This document shows, one piece after another, positions 25,417 through 34,337 of a stretch of 64,000 nucleotides of DNA (positions within the stretch are counted from its first letter, which is position 1; every line of letters begins with the position of its first letter). The stretch is from contig NZ_JAUSZR010000001.1 in NCBI RefSeq assembly GCF_030817835.1, forward strand, positions 806,001 through 870,000. Reading direction: 5' to 3'. The translations under genes and the position numbers were made by a program. The DNA comes from Pseudarthrobacter sp. W1I19 (lineage in GTDB: Bacteria; Actinomycetota; Actinomycetes; Actinomycetales; Micrococcaceae). The notes under the pieces were generated by a model. The model had not been told where the DNA came from, did no database searches, and was given only the letters and a program-made list of their open reading frames with translations.

Positions 25417-27656
25417 TCGTCGAACGCAACATCAAGCCCTACATCGTATTCTCGGAGGATCCCATCCTCACCGGGCTACAGAAAATCACGGCCAATCAGG
25501 AACGGATCGTATTCTGCGTTGACGAACACGGGGTCCTGCAGGGATCCCTGTCTGATGGCGACTTCCGCAGGTGGATCGTCGAGAACTCCGCCGCGGACCT
25601 GACCACTTCCTGTCTTACAGTGGCCAACAGAAACGTCCGCACGGCCCGCCATACAACGCCTCCTGCTGAACTCGGCACGTACATGCACCGCGGCGTGAGC
25701 CATCTTCCCCTGGTGGACCAGCGCGGACACCTGATGGCCATTGCCATCGACCGGGCGGACGTCCTGCGGATTGGCAGGCATGAAATAGGTGCCGGCAATC
25801 CGGCGTTCATCATCGCCGAGATCGGCAACAACCATAACGGCTCGGTGGACCTCGCCAAGAAGCTGGTCGATTTGGCTGCTGAAGCCGGAGCCGACGCCGT
25901 CAAGTTCCAGCTTCGCGACATGGAAGCCCTTTACCGCCAATCCGGTGGCTCCAGTGCCGGGGAGGACCTGGGCGCGCAGTACACGCTGGACCTGCTCTCC
26001 CGTGTCTCCCTCGGAGCTGACAGCCTGGTGGAGGTGTTCGACCACTGCAAACAGCACAACATTGACGTCATGTGCACCCCCTGGGATTCGCCCAGCGTCG
26101 ACGTGCTCGTGGACTACGGGATCCCGGGGCTGAAAATAGCCTCCGCGGACCTCACTAACCATGAACTCCTCAACGACGCCGGCAGCCGCGGACTGCCTTT
26201 GATCCTGAGCACGGGCATGTCACGCGAGGACGAGATTCGGCAGACTGCCGCACTGATGCAGGGCCTGGGTTCCAGCTACGCCATGCTGCACTGCCAGTCC
26301 ACGTATCCCGCCCCGTTCAAGGATGTCAACCTGGCCTACATGGACCGCCTTGCCGAGATCGGCCAGTGCATCGTGGGGTACTCAGGACACGAGCGCGGGT
26401 TCCACGTTCCCGTGGCTGCGGTGGCACGCGGAGCCCGAATCATCGAAAAACACTTCACCATCGACACTTCCATGGAAGGCAACGACCATAAGGTTTCCCT
26501 CCTCCCGGACGAGTTCGCCCAGATGGTTCAACAAATTCGCGAGGTGGAGGAATCTACGGGAGAAAGCACTCCGCGCCAGGTATCCACCGGGGAAATGATG
26601 AACCGGGTCACGCTCGCCAAATCCTTGGTTGCTGCCCGGCCTGTGGCCAAGGGACAAGTCCTGACGGCGGAAGATGTGGCGGTGAAAAGCCCGGGGCGTG
26701 GCCTGCAGCCGAACGCCCTGCCCCTGTTGCTCGGCCGCACCATGCGCCGCAGCTTCTCGGAGGGCGACTTCTTCTTCGCCGGGGACCTCACCGACGAAGT
26801 GCCCACCGGCCGGGACTTTGACTTCTCGCGCCCGTGGGGGCTACCCGTCCGCTACCACGATCACGCCGCACTGATCGCGGACTGCACCCCCGATTTCCTT
26901 GAGTTCCACTTCTCTTACAAAGACCTGGAAATCGACGTTGATTCGGTATTCGAGCAGCCCCTGGACATGGGGTTCACAACCCACCTGCCGGACCTGTTCG
27001 CGGGCGACTTCCTGGTGGACCTCGCATCCAGGGACGATGCGATTTGGGAGCGTTCCATCTCTGAGGTGCAGCGCACCATCGATATCACCCGATCGTTGAC
27101 CAAATGGTTCACCAAGGAAGAAGAGCCCATCATGGTGGTCACCATGGGCGGCTTCACGGCTGACAAGCACGTGGCTCCCTCGGAACGGCCCGCAATGTAC
27201 TCAAGGATCCACGACGCCCTCAAACGCCTGGACACAAACGGCGTTCGGATTGCAGCGCAAACCCTTCCCCCGTACCCCTGGCTGATGGGGGGACAGCAAT
27301 TCCACAACCTGTTCCTCGATCCCAAGGACACGGCGGACTTCGCGGCTGCCACAGGAACCAAACTGTGCCTGGACGTCTCGCACTCGAAGCTGGCAGCGAA
27401 CTTCCTGGGGATGTCGTTCACCGAAGCCGTAGAGCTGATGGCACCCCACACTATCCACCTTCACCTCGTTGATGCCACCGGTGTTGATGGCGAAGGGGTG
27501 CAGGTTGCCGAGGGGGAAGTCGATTGGGCAGCCTTGGCGGAGCAGCTGGACCGGATGACTCCGGACGCACCGTTCATTCCCGAAATCTGGCAGGGCCACG
27601 TCAACAGCGGCGAGGGCTTCTGGACGGCGCTGGACCGGCTGGAAAAATGGTTCTGA
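25413..27656 (+). CDS. Four-domain sugar-acid synthase: CBS pair + NeuB + SAF + sugar isomerase-like barrel
   Basis: The 747-residue product has a CBS pair (about 1-120; VFCVDEHGVLQGSLSDGDFRRWI, HLPLVDQRGHLMAI), a NeuB TIM barrel (about 128-370; FIIAEIGNNHNGSVDLAKKLVDLAAEAGADAVKFQ, GLKIASADLTNHELL, YSGHERGFHVPVAAVARGARIIEKHFT), a SAF/antifreeze-like domain (about 395-450; LAKSLVAARPVAKGQVLTAEDVAVKSPGRGLQP), and an AP-endonuclease-2/xylose-isomerase-like barrel (about 465-747; PEIWQGHVNSGEGF near the end). NeuB condenses a hexosamine with phosphoenolpyruvate to a nine-carbon acid. The last barrel may epimerise or isomerise a sugar precursor, which could explain the missing NeuC. CBS domains may sense nucleotide. 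Confidence 0.9.
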   Translation: MIVERNIKPYIVFSEDPILTGLQKITANQERIVFCVDEHGVLQGSLSDGDFRRWIVENSAADLTTSCLTVANRNVRTARHTTPPAELGTYMHRGVSHLPLVDQRGHLMAIAIDRADVLRIGRHEIGAGNPAFIIAEIGNNHNGSVDLAKKLVDLAAEAGADAVKFQLRDMEALYRQSGGSSAGEDLGAQYTLDLLSRVSLGADSLVEVFDHCKQHNIDVMCTPWDSPSVDVLVDYGIPGLKIASADLTNHELLNDAGSRGLPLILSTGMSREDEIRQTAALMQGLGSSYAMLHCQSTYPAPFKDVNLAYMDRLAEIGQCIVGYSGHERGFHVPVAAVARGARIIEKHFTIDTSMEGNDHKVSLLPDEFAQMVQQIREVEESTGESTPRQVSTGEMMNRVTLAKSLVAARPVAKGQVLTAEDVAVKSPGRGLQPNALPLLLGRTMRRSFSEGDFFFAGDLTDEVPTGRDFDFSRPWGLPVRYHDHAALIADCTPDFLEFHFSYKDLEIDVDSVFEQPLDMGFTTHLPDLFAGDFLVDLASRDDAIWERSISEVQRTIDITRSLTKWFTKEEEPIMVVTMGGFTADKHVAPSERPAMYSRIHDALKRLDTNGVRIAAQTLPPYPWLMGGQQFHNLFLDPKDTADFAAATGTKLCLDVSHSKLAANFLGMSFTEAVELMAPHTIHLHLVDATGVDGEGVQVAEGEVDWAALAEQLDRMTPDAPFIPEIWQGHVNSGEGFWTALDRLEKWF

Positions 27657-28759
27657 GCAGGGTGACGCAGGTTGGATCACGGCGGCGGACTGCACTGTGG
27701 GTTGTGCCGGTGCCGGAGCTGGGGGGCGTAGCGCGCCATGTCCTGGACACCGCGGGGGCAGGCCTGCCCGGCTGGAACCTTGTGGTCCTGTGCCCGGAGG
27801 GAATGCTGGCTCAACGGCTCCGGGACATGGGCGTGGCGGTCCTCACCGGCCACCTCGGCCCCGCGGCAGGATTCCACCGGTCTTTAAGGACCCTGACCCA
27901 ACACCTCCGCCACCTCCGGCCCGACATTGTGCATTCCCACCTGGCCTATGCCGACGTCGTGGCTGCAGCGGCTGCCTTGAGAACAGGAGTCCGTCTGGTC
28001 ACCACAGAGCACGGGATTGCGGGTGATGACGGGATCTATCACGGCGCACCCTGGAAGTCACAGGTCAAGGCACTCATGCACAGGATTCGGCTTCTGCGGG
28101 CAGACGCCGTCATCGCGGTCTCCGAAGCCACCAGAAGGACTATGGCAGCAAAATGGAAGCCGCGGCGGCCCGTCGTCGTCATTCCCAACGGCGTGGACGG
28201 GCACGAGATCAGCCGACGCGTGGAGGAACTCCGGAAGGCGTCCGGGACTGCGGCGGGAGCGAAAATCCTCTCCCTGTCCCGGCTGGCGCCGGAAAAGGGA
28301 CTCGAAACCTTACTCAGCGCATTTGCGCTGGTAGCCACGGAAAACCAGGAAGCCCGCTTGGTGATAGCGGGGGAGGGGCCGCTGCGGGCCTCGCTTGAGA
28401 AACGTGCGATGGAGCTGGGGGTCGGCCACGCCGTCGAGTTTCCAGGATTCGTAGATCCCGTGGCAGCGATGGCCGATGCAGACGTTCTGGTACAGCTTTC
28501 CGTGTGGGAAAACTGCTCCTACACGCTGCTGGATGCCGTCAGCGCGGGCATCCGTGTGGTCGCCACTGATGTGGGCGGTAACCCCGAAATTGTCCACAAG
28601 GACTGCCTCGTGCAGCAAAATTCGCCGCACAGCGTTGCCCAAAGAATTCTTGGCGGTGTAGCCACGGGCACGGCGCCCCTGCCCGGAGGACCCGCCACCA
28701 TCACCGTATCCGACATGGCGGCGCGCATCGCCGCCGTATACGAGCAGGCAGCAGCATGA
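27647..28759 (+). CDS. Glycosyltransferase family 4
   Basis: The 370-residue product is a GT-B enzyme with an N-terminal VPVPELGGVARHVLDTAGAGL, PDIVHSHLAYADVVAAAAALRTG, DAVIAVSEATRR, and the C-terminal donor site ILSLSRLAPEKGLETLLSAFALV, LVIAGEGPLR, VEFPGFVDPVAAMADADVLVQLSVWENCSYTLLDAVSAGI. The start ATG 27647 lies inside the 3' end of the NeuB fusion with GGAA just upstream; a longer frame back to 27524 is only a shadow of that gene. It overlaps the next gene by 4 bp. Confidence 0.9.
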   Translation: MVLSRVTQVGSRRRTALWVVPVPELGGVARHVLDTAGAGLPGWNLVVLCPEGMLAQRLRDMGVAVLTGHLGPAAGFHRSLRTLTQHLRHLRPDIVHSHLAYADVVAAAAALRTGVRLVTTEHGIAGDDGIYHGAPWKSQVKALMHRIRLLRADAVIAVSEATRRTMAAKWKPRRPVVVIPNGVDGHEISRRVEELRKASGTAAGAKILSLSRLAPEKGLETLLSAFALVATENQEARLVIAGEGPLRASLEKRAMELGVGHAVEFPGFVDPVAAMADADVLVQLSVWENCSYTLLDAVSAGIRVVATDVGGNPEIVHKDCLVQQNSPHSVAQRILGGVATGTAPLPGGPATITVSDMAARIAAVYEQAAA

Positions 28760-29832
28760 CCACCAAGGGAACACTGCACGGGCGAATTGCCCTCGCTACC
28801 AACAACGGTGACATCGGCGGCGGCGAGGTAATGCTCCTGAATGTCGCAGAGGCCATGGTGGGGCTGGGTTTCGACGTCGTTGTAGTGGGACCGTCTGCAC
28901 CGTCAGGTTTGGTGGATCTCGCCCGGGACCGGGGTTTTAGCACGGTTGTGTTGCCTGCCCGCACGCGGCTCCAGTACGTTCTGTCGCTTCGCCGCTGGGA
29001 CCGGCGTGAACGCCTCGGCCTTCTATGGTGCAACGGCCTCTTGCCGTCGGTATCCACAGCCGCACGGAAGAGGCGCGTAGTGCATCTGCACCAGCGCCCG
29101 GTCGGAAAACTCCGGCTTCTCGCTGCGATGTCCAGGTGGGGAGCTATAGCAACCGTCGTTCCGTCCGCTGACATGGCTTCAGCAGTTCGCGGATCGCGGG
29201 TATTGCATAACTGGGTACATCCGGTAGTGCACGCCCGGCGCAGGACGCTTTCGGACGTTGGGACCGGCACAGTCCGGGTCGGATTTTTGGGCAGGACCTC
29301 GACGGAAAAGGGAGTCGTGGTCCTGTGCGGGGCCATACGCGAGCTGCAACGCCGTTCCGGCCGTAAGTTTCGTCTTGTCCTGGCCGGTGAACCGCGCTTC
29401 GTAGACGCAAAGTCGTCCTCGGTCGTGGACGATTCCGTGGCGGCGCTGGGTGACTCGGTGGAGAGGACCGGTTGGATTACGCCAGCCGAATTCTTTGGCC
29501 GCGTTGATGTTTTGGTGTGTCCCTCGCTTTGGCCGGAGCCTTTTGGACTCGTGGCGGCGGAGGCGCTCTCGGCCAAGGTCCCGCTTGTTGTCTCGGATGC
29601 CGGAGCCCTTCCTGAGGTAGTGGGCAGGGACTATCCATGGATTGCGAAACGGGGGGACGCCGTCGGCCTTGCCAACATGATCACGCTGGCCGTCGACTCT
29701 GAAGAGTCCGACCTGCAAGGTTGTTTCGACCGCTGGGAGCGCATGTTCTCACCGCAGGCCGGCCGCCAACGGCTCAAATTCCTGTTGTCAGAGATTGGTT
29801 ACTCTTCGCCGGAGGACGTTCGCCATGCATAA
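28756..29832 (+). CDS. Glycosyltransferase family 4
   Basis: The 358-residue product starts with ATNNGDIGGGEVMLLNVAEAMVGLGFDVVVVGP (acceptor half) and ends with the donor-half motifs VRVGFLGRTSTEKGVVVLCGAI, FRLVLAGEPRF and ITPAEFFGRVDVLVCPSLWPEPFGLVAAEALSAKVPLVVSDAGALPEV, the E-P-F-G-x-x-x-x-E of GT4 enzymes. It is coupled by ATGA to the preceding GT4 and overlaps the following GT2 by 8 bp. Donor unknown. Confidence 0.9.
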   Translation: MTTKGTLHGRIALATNNGDIGGGEVMLLNVAEAMVGLGFDVVVVGPSAPSGLVDLARDRGFSTVVLPARTRLQYVLSLRRWDRRERLGLLWCNGLLPSVSTAARKRRVVHLHQRPVGKLRLLAAMSRWGAIATVVPSADMASAVRGSRVLHNWVHPVVHARRRTLSDVGTGTVRVGFLGRTSTEKGVVVLCGAIRELQRRSGRKFRLVLAGEPRFVDAKSSSVVDDSVAALGDSVERTGWITPAEFFGRVDVLVCPSLWPEPFGLVAAEALSAKVPLVVSDAGALPEVVGRDYPWIAKRGDAVGLANMITLAVDSEESDLQGCFDRWERMFSPQAGRQRLKFLLSEIGYSSPEDVRHA

Positions 29833-30772
29833 CCCTGTCGCCGCCAGTGTCATCGTTCCAAGCCGTGGGGGAGCTCGGCGTCTGCCGGTCCTCTTAGCGG
29901 CACTTTCGCGTCAGAGTACCGACGACTTTGAAGTCATTGTGGTGGTGGATGGCGACACGGACGATTCAGCGGGCTATTTGAAGAGCGTTTCCGCCGATGT
30001 CCCGTTCCGGTTGCAGGCCATAGTTTTCGGCGAAAATAAAGGCCGGACTGCGGCTCTCAACGCTGGCTTCGAAAAGGCATCCGGACGGGTGCTTGTCCGG
30101 TGCGACGATGACCTCGAGCCGCGAACAGACTTTCTGGAGAGGCATATCGCCGGACACCAGGGCGAACCGGCCGGCGTGATAGGACTCTACGAAAACATCC
30201 TGCCGCACACCCCGTACGCCAGAGTGTATGGGCGGAATGCAGACCGGAAATTTCGGCGCGATGCGATGGCGGCGGAACCAGAGAACCAGTGGCGGTATTG
30301 GGCCGGAAACGTGTCCGTCCTCCGGGACGTCCATTTCCGAATAAAGGGCTACGACCCGCGATACAGGACATACGGCTGGGAAGACGTCGACTACGGTTAC
30401 CGGCTCCACAAGGCGGGCGTCAAGGTACGAATAGATCCCCAGCTCAGCACGCCCCATCACGTGGCGGCAACAACCACACCGATCCGGGCGCTGAGGGCCC
30501 TCCATTCCGGCGCAGCGAGGGAATTGTTTATCGAGTTGCACGGGTCGGACGCACTGGGAAAGGGCCCGCAGCGGACGGGAATTTGGGGCAATGTGGTGTG
30601 GGCTGCCAGTGCGGTTGCCACGGAAAAGAGCGTCGGGCCCTGGGCAGCCTTTATTGATCGTACGGCGGGTCTGCTTCCCGGTGCGGTAGCCGAGAAATTG
30701 GTAGCACTGACCGTTGAATCCGCCGGACTTGCCGGAATTCGTTATCCGACGAGAGCCTTAAGCCGGTTCTAA
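29825..30772 (+). CDS. Glycosyltransferase family 2
   Basis: The 315-residue product has VAASVIVPSRGGARRLPVLLAALSRQ, FEVIVVVDGDTDDSA, NKGRTAALNAGFEKASGRVLVRCDDDLEPRTDFL (the DDD metal-binding motif) and a GYDPRYRTYGWEDVDYGYRLHKAG block, all of GT2 type. ATG 29825 has GGAGG 10 nt upstream. An earlier in-frame start (29795) lies inside the preceding gene and lacks a ribosome site. It is the last of the tightly overlapping glycosyltransferases; a 41-bp A+T-rich spacer follows. Confidence 0.88.
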   Translation: MHNPVAASVIVPSRGGARRLPVLLAALSRQSTDDFEVIVVVDGDTDDSAGYLKSVSADVPFRLQAIVFGENKGRTAALNAGFEKASGRVLVRCDDDLEPRTDFLERHIAGHQGEPAGVIGLYENILPHTPYARVYGRNADRKFRRDAMAAEPENQWRYWAGNVSVLRDVHFRIKGYDPRYRTYGWEDVDYGYRLHKAGVKVRIDPQLSTPHHVAATTTPIRALRALHSGAARELFIELHGSDALGKGPQRTGIWGNVVWAASAVATEKSVGPWAAFIDRTAGLLPGAVAEKLVALTVESAGLAGIRYPTRALSRF

Positions 30773-30813
30773 TTCTTCTCTAGACCGGTAATTTTATTGG
30801 GGGGAAATTTACT

Positions 30814-31944
30814 GTGGCCAAACGCAAGCCTATTGTGGCGATTACGCATGACTATTTGACGCAAAAAGGCGGGGCCGAGAGGGTTGTCCTGGCGATGCAC
30901 AGGGCCTTTCCTGACGCCAAGATCTACACCACGCTTTACCATCCTGAAGGGACCTACCCGGAATTCGCCAACGCCGACATTGTGACCTCGCCGTTGAACA
31001 AGTTTTCTTTTTTCCGCAAGAACCACCGGGCCGCCCTGCCGTTGCTGGCCTACACTTCCACTTCCCTGAAAATTCCCGCCGACATTGTCCTGGCCTCTTC
31101 GAGCGGATGGGCACACGGGTTCAGCACCACAGGCAGGACGTTCGTCTACTGCCATTCACCTGCACGCTGGCTTTACCTCACGGATCAGTACGTCGGCAGT
31201 TCGCGGCGAAATTTCCCGGCAGGAGTGGCCCTTCGGATTCTGGGACCAGCGTTGCGGCGTTGGGACCGCCGCGCTGCATCCCGGGCCGACGTCTATGTGG
31301 CCAACTCCACCGTAGTCCAGGAGCGGATCAATGACGTCTACGGAATGGATGTAGATATATTGCATCCACCCCACAGCGTGGACATCGAAGGCAACCGGGA
31401 GCCAATTCCCGGCCTTGAAGATTTCGTCGGACAGGGCGGACACTACCTGGTGGTCTCACGTCTTTTGCCCTACAAAAACGTGGACCAGGCCATTGAGGCG
31501 TTTCGGGATCTGGATAAGCGCCTTCTTGTCATTGGTGCTGGGCCTTTGCTCGAGGAACTCAAGGCAGCAGCTTCCCCGAACGTGCGCTTCGCGTCCAACA
31601 TCACCGATGCTCAGATGCGGTGGGCGTACGCCTCGGCGACTGCTGTGGTTGCGCCGTCCCACGAAGACTTTGGCATCACTCCCTTGGAAGGCGCGGCATG
31701 GGGCAAGCCCACCATCGCCCTTCGTGCTGGAGGATACCTGGATACCATCCTGGAGGGCACCACCGGAACGTTCTTTGATGAGCCCTTGGCTGCCTGCATT
31801 AGAGACGCTGTCCTCGGCTTTGAAGCTGAGCAGTGGGATCCTGCGGAAATTAAGGACCATGTTAGCGTTTTCTCGGAAGACCGTTTTCGGATGAAGCTTC
31901 ATGCAGGGATTGAGGCATTAATACTTGAAGAATCGCCCGTATGA
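30814..31944 (+). CDS. Glycosyltransferase family 4 (WbaZ/mannosyltransferase-like)
   Basis: The 376-residue product begins PIVAITHDYLTQKGGAERVVLAMHRAFPDAKIYTTLYHPE and has YCHSPARWLYL, VANSTVVQERI, HYLVVSRLLPYKNVDQAIEAF, LLVIGAGPLLEELK and AVVAPSHEDFGITPLEGAAWGKPTIAL. This pattern is common in mannosyl- or rhamnosyl-transferases of O-antigen and exopolysaccharide loci. The start is GTG 30814 behind a G-run (GGGGGG). It overlaps the Wzy-like gene by 4 bp. Confidence 0.9.
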   Translation: MAKRKPIVAITHDYLTQKGGAERVVLAMHRAFPDAKIYTTLYHPEGTYPEFANADIVTSPLNKFSFFRKNHRAALPLLAYTSTSLKIPADIVLASSSGWAHGFSTTGRTFVYCHSPARWLYLTDQYVGSSRRNFPAGVALRILGPALRRWDRRAASRADVYVANSTVVQERINDVYGMDVDILHPPHSVDIEGNREPIPGLEDFVGQGGHYLVVSRLLPYKNVDQAIEAFRDLDKRLLVIGAGPLLEELKAAASPNVRFASNITDAQMRWAYASATAVVAPSHEDFGITPLEGAAWGKPTIALRAGGYLDTILEGTTGTFFDEPLAACIRDAVLGFEAEQWDPAEIKDHVSVFSEDRFRMKLHAGIEALILEESPV

Positions 31945-33116
31945 GCCATAGTGTCACGCATTCCTACAGACAAGCCGGGATGCGGAGCCGTCATCAGAAC
32001 CCGCCCAGGCCGCCCGTCCTGAGGGGCCGCGGCAGATTCACCGACGGTCTCCTTTTTGCCCTTTTTGTTTTCGACGGTTTTCATGTTCCCGGGATGCCCG
32101 GGGCCATTCCCGTCAGCGAGCTGGCGGCCGTAGCACTGGTACTGCTGGCGCTCCTGCGCCCTCCCAGCCACCGTCCGCCGTCGGCTCAATGGCTGCTTCC
32201 CATCCTCGGACTGCTGCTGATTTTCCTGGCATTCAGCTCGACGATCAACGATATTGACTGGCTCAGACGGGCAGCCCGGATTGCGTCCATGGTATCGCTG
32301 CTGGGTGTGATTTGTTCAGGCCGCGTTAATCTTCGGGCCGGGCTTCACGGCGCTTGCCTCGCCCTGATCGGAAATGCCGTCTTGTTTTATGCCGGGGTGG
32401 CTCCTGACACGTATGGGGGGGTACTGACCGGCTTTCTGGGTGACAAGAATGTCGCCGGTTTGTATTACACCATCTTCCCGCTTCTGATTGCTGCTGCCAC
32501 CTCCAGCCGGCGTCTGCGGGCGATAGCTGTTGCCGCAGGCATTTTTGGGGTGTTCCTTACGGGCTCGCGGACCAGCCTCGCGGCGTTAGCCGCCGCCATT
32601 ATCTGGGTGACAGTCAGTTCCAAGCTGTCTCGCGTTGGGCGTGCAGGACTCGGGATACTGCTGATTGTGGGCCTTCAGTACGTCGAGGCGAACCTGGCCA
32701 GGACGTGGATTTTCAGGGACCGGGAGGGGTCGGATGACCTGCGGGAGCGTATCGGCGAAGCTGCAATTGACAAGACGCAAAGCGCACCTTGGTACGGTCT
32801 GGGACTGGGGGAGTCATACGTGGACATGGCCGGGCGCCAATGGTTTTTCCACGATTCCTACCTAGCTCTTATTGTGGAGGGCGGTTTCCTCTTCTTCGTC
32901 GTCATAATTGGGACCTACCTCCTCTGTGGGCTGCGCCCATTCGAAAGGATGGCCCGGACGGCCGAGGTTTTGTATGTCGAAGCCGCGACGATTGCCTTGC
33001 TTGTCTGCGCATGGAAGCTGGGTGAGGTTTTTCTTTCGATCCCCGGATTTATCGTCCTCGGTTACGCCGTGAAGTTACACACCGGGCGTAGCGAGACCCT
33101 TGGACGCACGGCCTAA
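31941..33116 (+). CDS. Wzy/O-antigen-ligase-like polymerase
   Basis: The 391-residue product has about ten membrane helices and the Wzy_C-type features: GFLGDKNVAGLYYTIFPLLIAAATSS, GIFGVFLTGSRTSLAALAAAI, and after a loop SAPWYGLGLGESYVDMAGRQWFFHDSYLALIVEGGFLFFVVIIGTYL. Such proteins polymerise lipid-linked repeat units on the outer membrane face. Arg residues in GSRTS and the His in FHDSY are the usual candidate catalytic contacts. It follows the GT4 gene by overlap and precedes an acyltransferase by 3 nt. Confidence 0.85.
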   Translation: MSHSVTHSYRQAGMRSRHQNPPRPPVLRGRGRFTDGLLFALFVFDGFHVPGMPGAIPVSELAAVALVLLALLRPPSHRPPSAQWLLPILGLLLIFLAFSSTINDIDWLRRAARIASMVSLLGVICSGRVNLRAGLHGACLALIGNAVLFYAGVAPDTYGGVLTGFLGDKNVAGLYYTIFPLLIAAATSSRRLRAIAVAAGIFGVFLTGSRTSLAALAAAIIWVTVSSKLSRVGRAGLGILLIVGLQYVEANLARTWIFRDREGSDDLRERIGEAAIDKTQSAPWYGLGLGESYVDMAGRQWFFHDSYLALIVEGGFLFFVVIIGTYLLCGLRPFERMARTAEVLYVEAATIALLVCAWKLGEVFLSIPGFIVLGYAVKLHTGRSETLGRTA

Positions 33117-33119
33117 GCG

Positions 33120-34202
33120 ATGACCACCGGCAGATTCAGCGAACTCGATGGGCTTCGGGGACTGGCTGCCGTCGCTGTCCTTGTCTCGCACTTCACGGGT
33201 GCATACGACACCATAAATGTGGATGCCCCTAAAGCCTTCTTCGATTTCCCCTATGGCGCATTTGGCGTCCAGCTGTTTTTCCTTATCAGCGGTTTCGTTA
33301 TCCTGATGTCCGCCCGCAGGGCAACGGAGCCCAGTGATTTCGTCATATCCCGGGCGTCGCGCATATATCCCGCGTACTGGTTGTCCCTGATTATTGCGCT
33401 CGCGGTGGCACCGGTCCTTCACGAGCCGCATCTCCGGCTCTCCGCTTGGGAAGCACTCCTGAATTTCACCATGGGTCAAAGATGGCTGCAGGTTCCCAAC
33501 GCAGTCGACGTCTACTGGACCCTGGCGGTGGAGCTTCAGTTTTATGTCCTGATAGCTGTCCTACTGATCGTCACCCGGTGCCGTTTGTCTGACAGAGTCG
33601 TTTCCCGGGTGTCCTTCTTTTGGCTGTTGATGGCTGTCCTTGTGGCCATCTGGGCGGGACCGTACAGCCAGGGCATTGATCCGCAATCCGTGATAACGCC
33701 GGTGAAGATTGTTTTGAATCTCACGCTCGCGGAATACGCTCCTCTGTTCTGTGCAGGAATGTTGGCTTTTACTGCCAGGGCTCAGAGGAGGATGTCGCCC
33801 CTCCTGCTGCTCTCGTCCGGCAGTGCCGTCTTCGTAACAGGCGTTCTGCACAGTTGGGTGGACGCTGCGGTCGTAGCAGGTATTTGCGCATTCTTCGTAA
33901 CGGTAACCATGCGGACAACAACCTCCTGGCTCACCATTGCCGCCCTTCAATGGCTGGGGAAGATCAGCTACTCCCTGTACATCATCCACGCCGTCATCGG
34001 CTATGTCACCATCACTGCTGTGCTGCCGTTCGTGGGCCGGGATTGGGCTATGTTGTTGGCCGCCGCAGTGTCAATCGGCGCTTCCTGGCTACTATACGAG
34101 ACCGGGGAGAAACGCTGCAGTGCGGTACTAAGGCGGCTGCTGGAGAAATGGCGGGACCGGCGGAAAAGCCGCACAGCGGAAGGGGCCTCCGGGGAAGGCT
34201 AA
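33120..34202 (+). CDS. Acyltransferase family 3 (OafA-type)
   Basis: The 360-residue integral membrane protein has the AT3 signature FSELDGLRGLAAVAVLVSHFTGAYD with the catalytic-type His, GAFGVQLFFLISGFVILMSARRATEPSDFVISRASRIYPAYWLSLII, and WTLAVELQFYVLIAVLL. About ten helices are visible. It would O-acetylate (or otherwise acylate) sugars of the polymer. It is the last gene of the rightward run from 17860, 3 nt after the polymerase stop. Confidence 0.9.
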   Translation: MTTGRFSELDGLRGLAAVAVLVSHFTGAYDTINVDAPKAFFDFPYGAFGVQLFFLISGFVILMSARRATEPSDFVISRASRIYPAYWLSLIIALAVAPVLHEPHLRLSAWEALLNFTMGQRWLQVPNAVDVYWTLAVELQFYVLIAVLLIVTRCRLSDRVVSRVSFFWLLMAVLVAIWAGPYSQGIDPQSVITPVKIVLNLTLAEYAPLFCAGMLAFTARAQRRMSPLLLLSSGSAVFVTGVLHSWVDAAVVAGICAFFVTVTMRTTTSWLTIAALQWLGKISYSLYIIHAVIGYVTITAVLPFVGRDWAMLLAAAVSIGASWLLYETGEKRCSAVLRRLLEKWRDRRKSRTAEGASGEG

Positions 34203-34337
34203 TTACGTGGTTATTGAACGCATCGGACTCTACGTCCTTGGAAATCACGGTGATGCAGATTACATTTCTGACACCACAAGTAGGAAGCATGCTGGGTTAA
34301 TTTTGCCGTATTATTTTCATATGACTATTGGGGTGGG

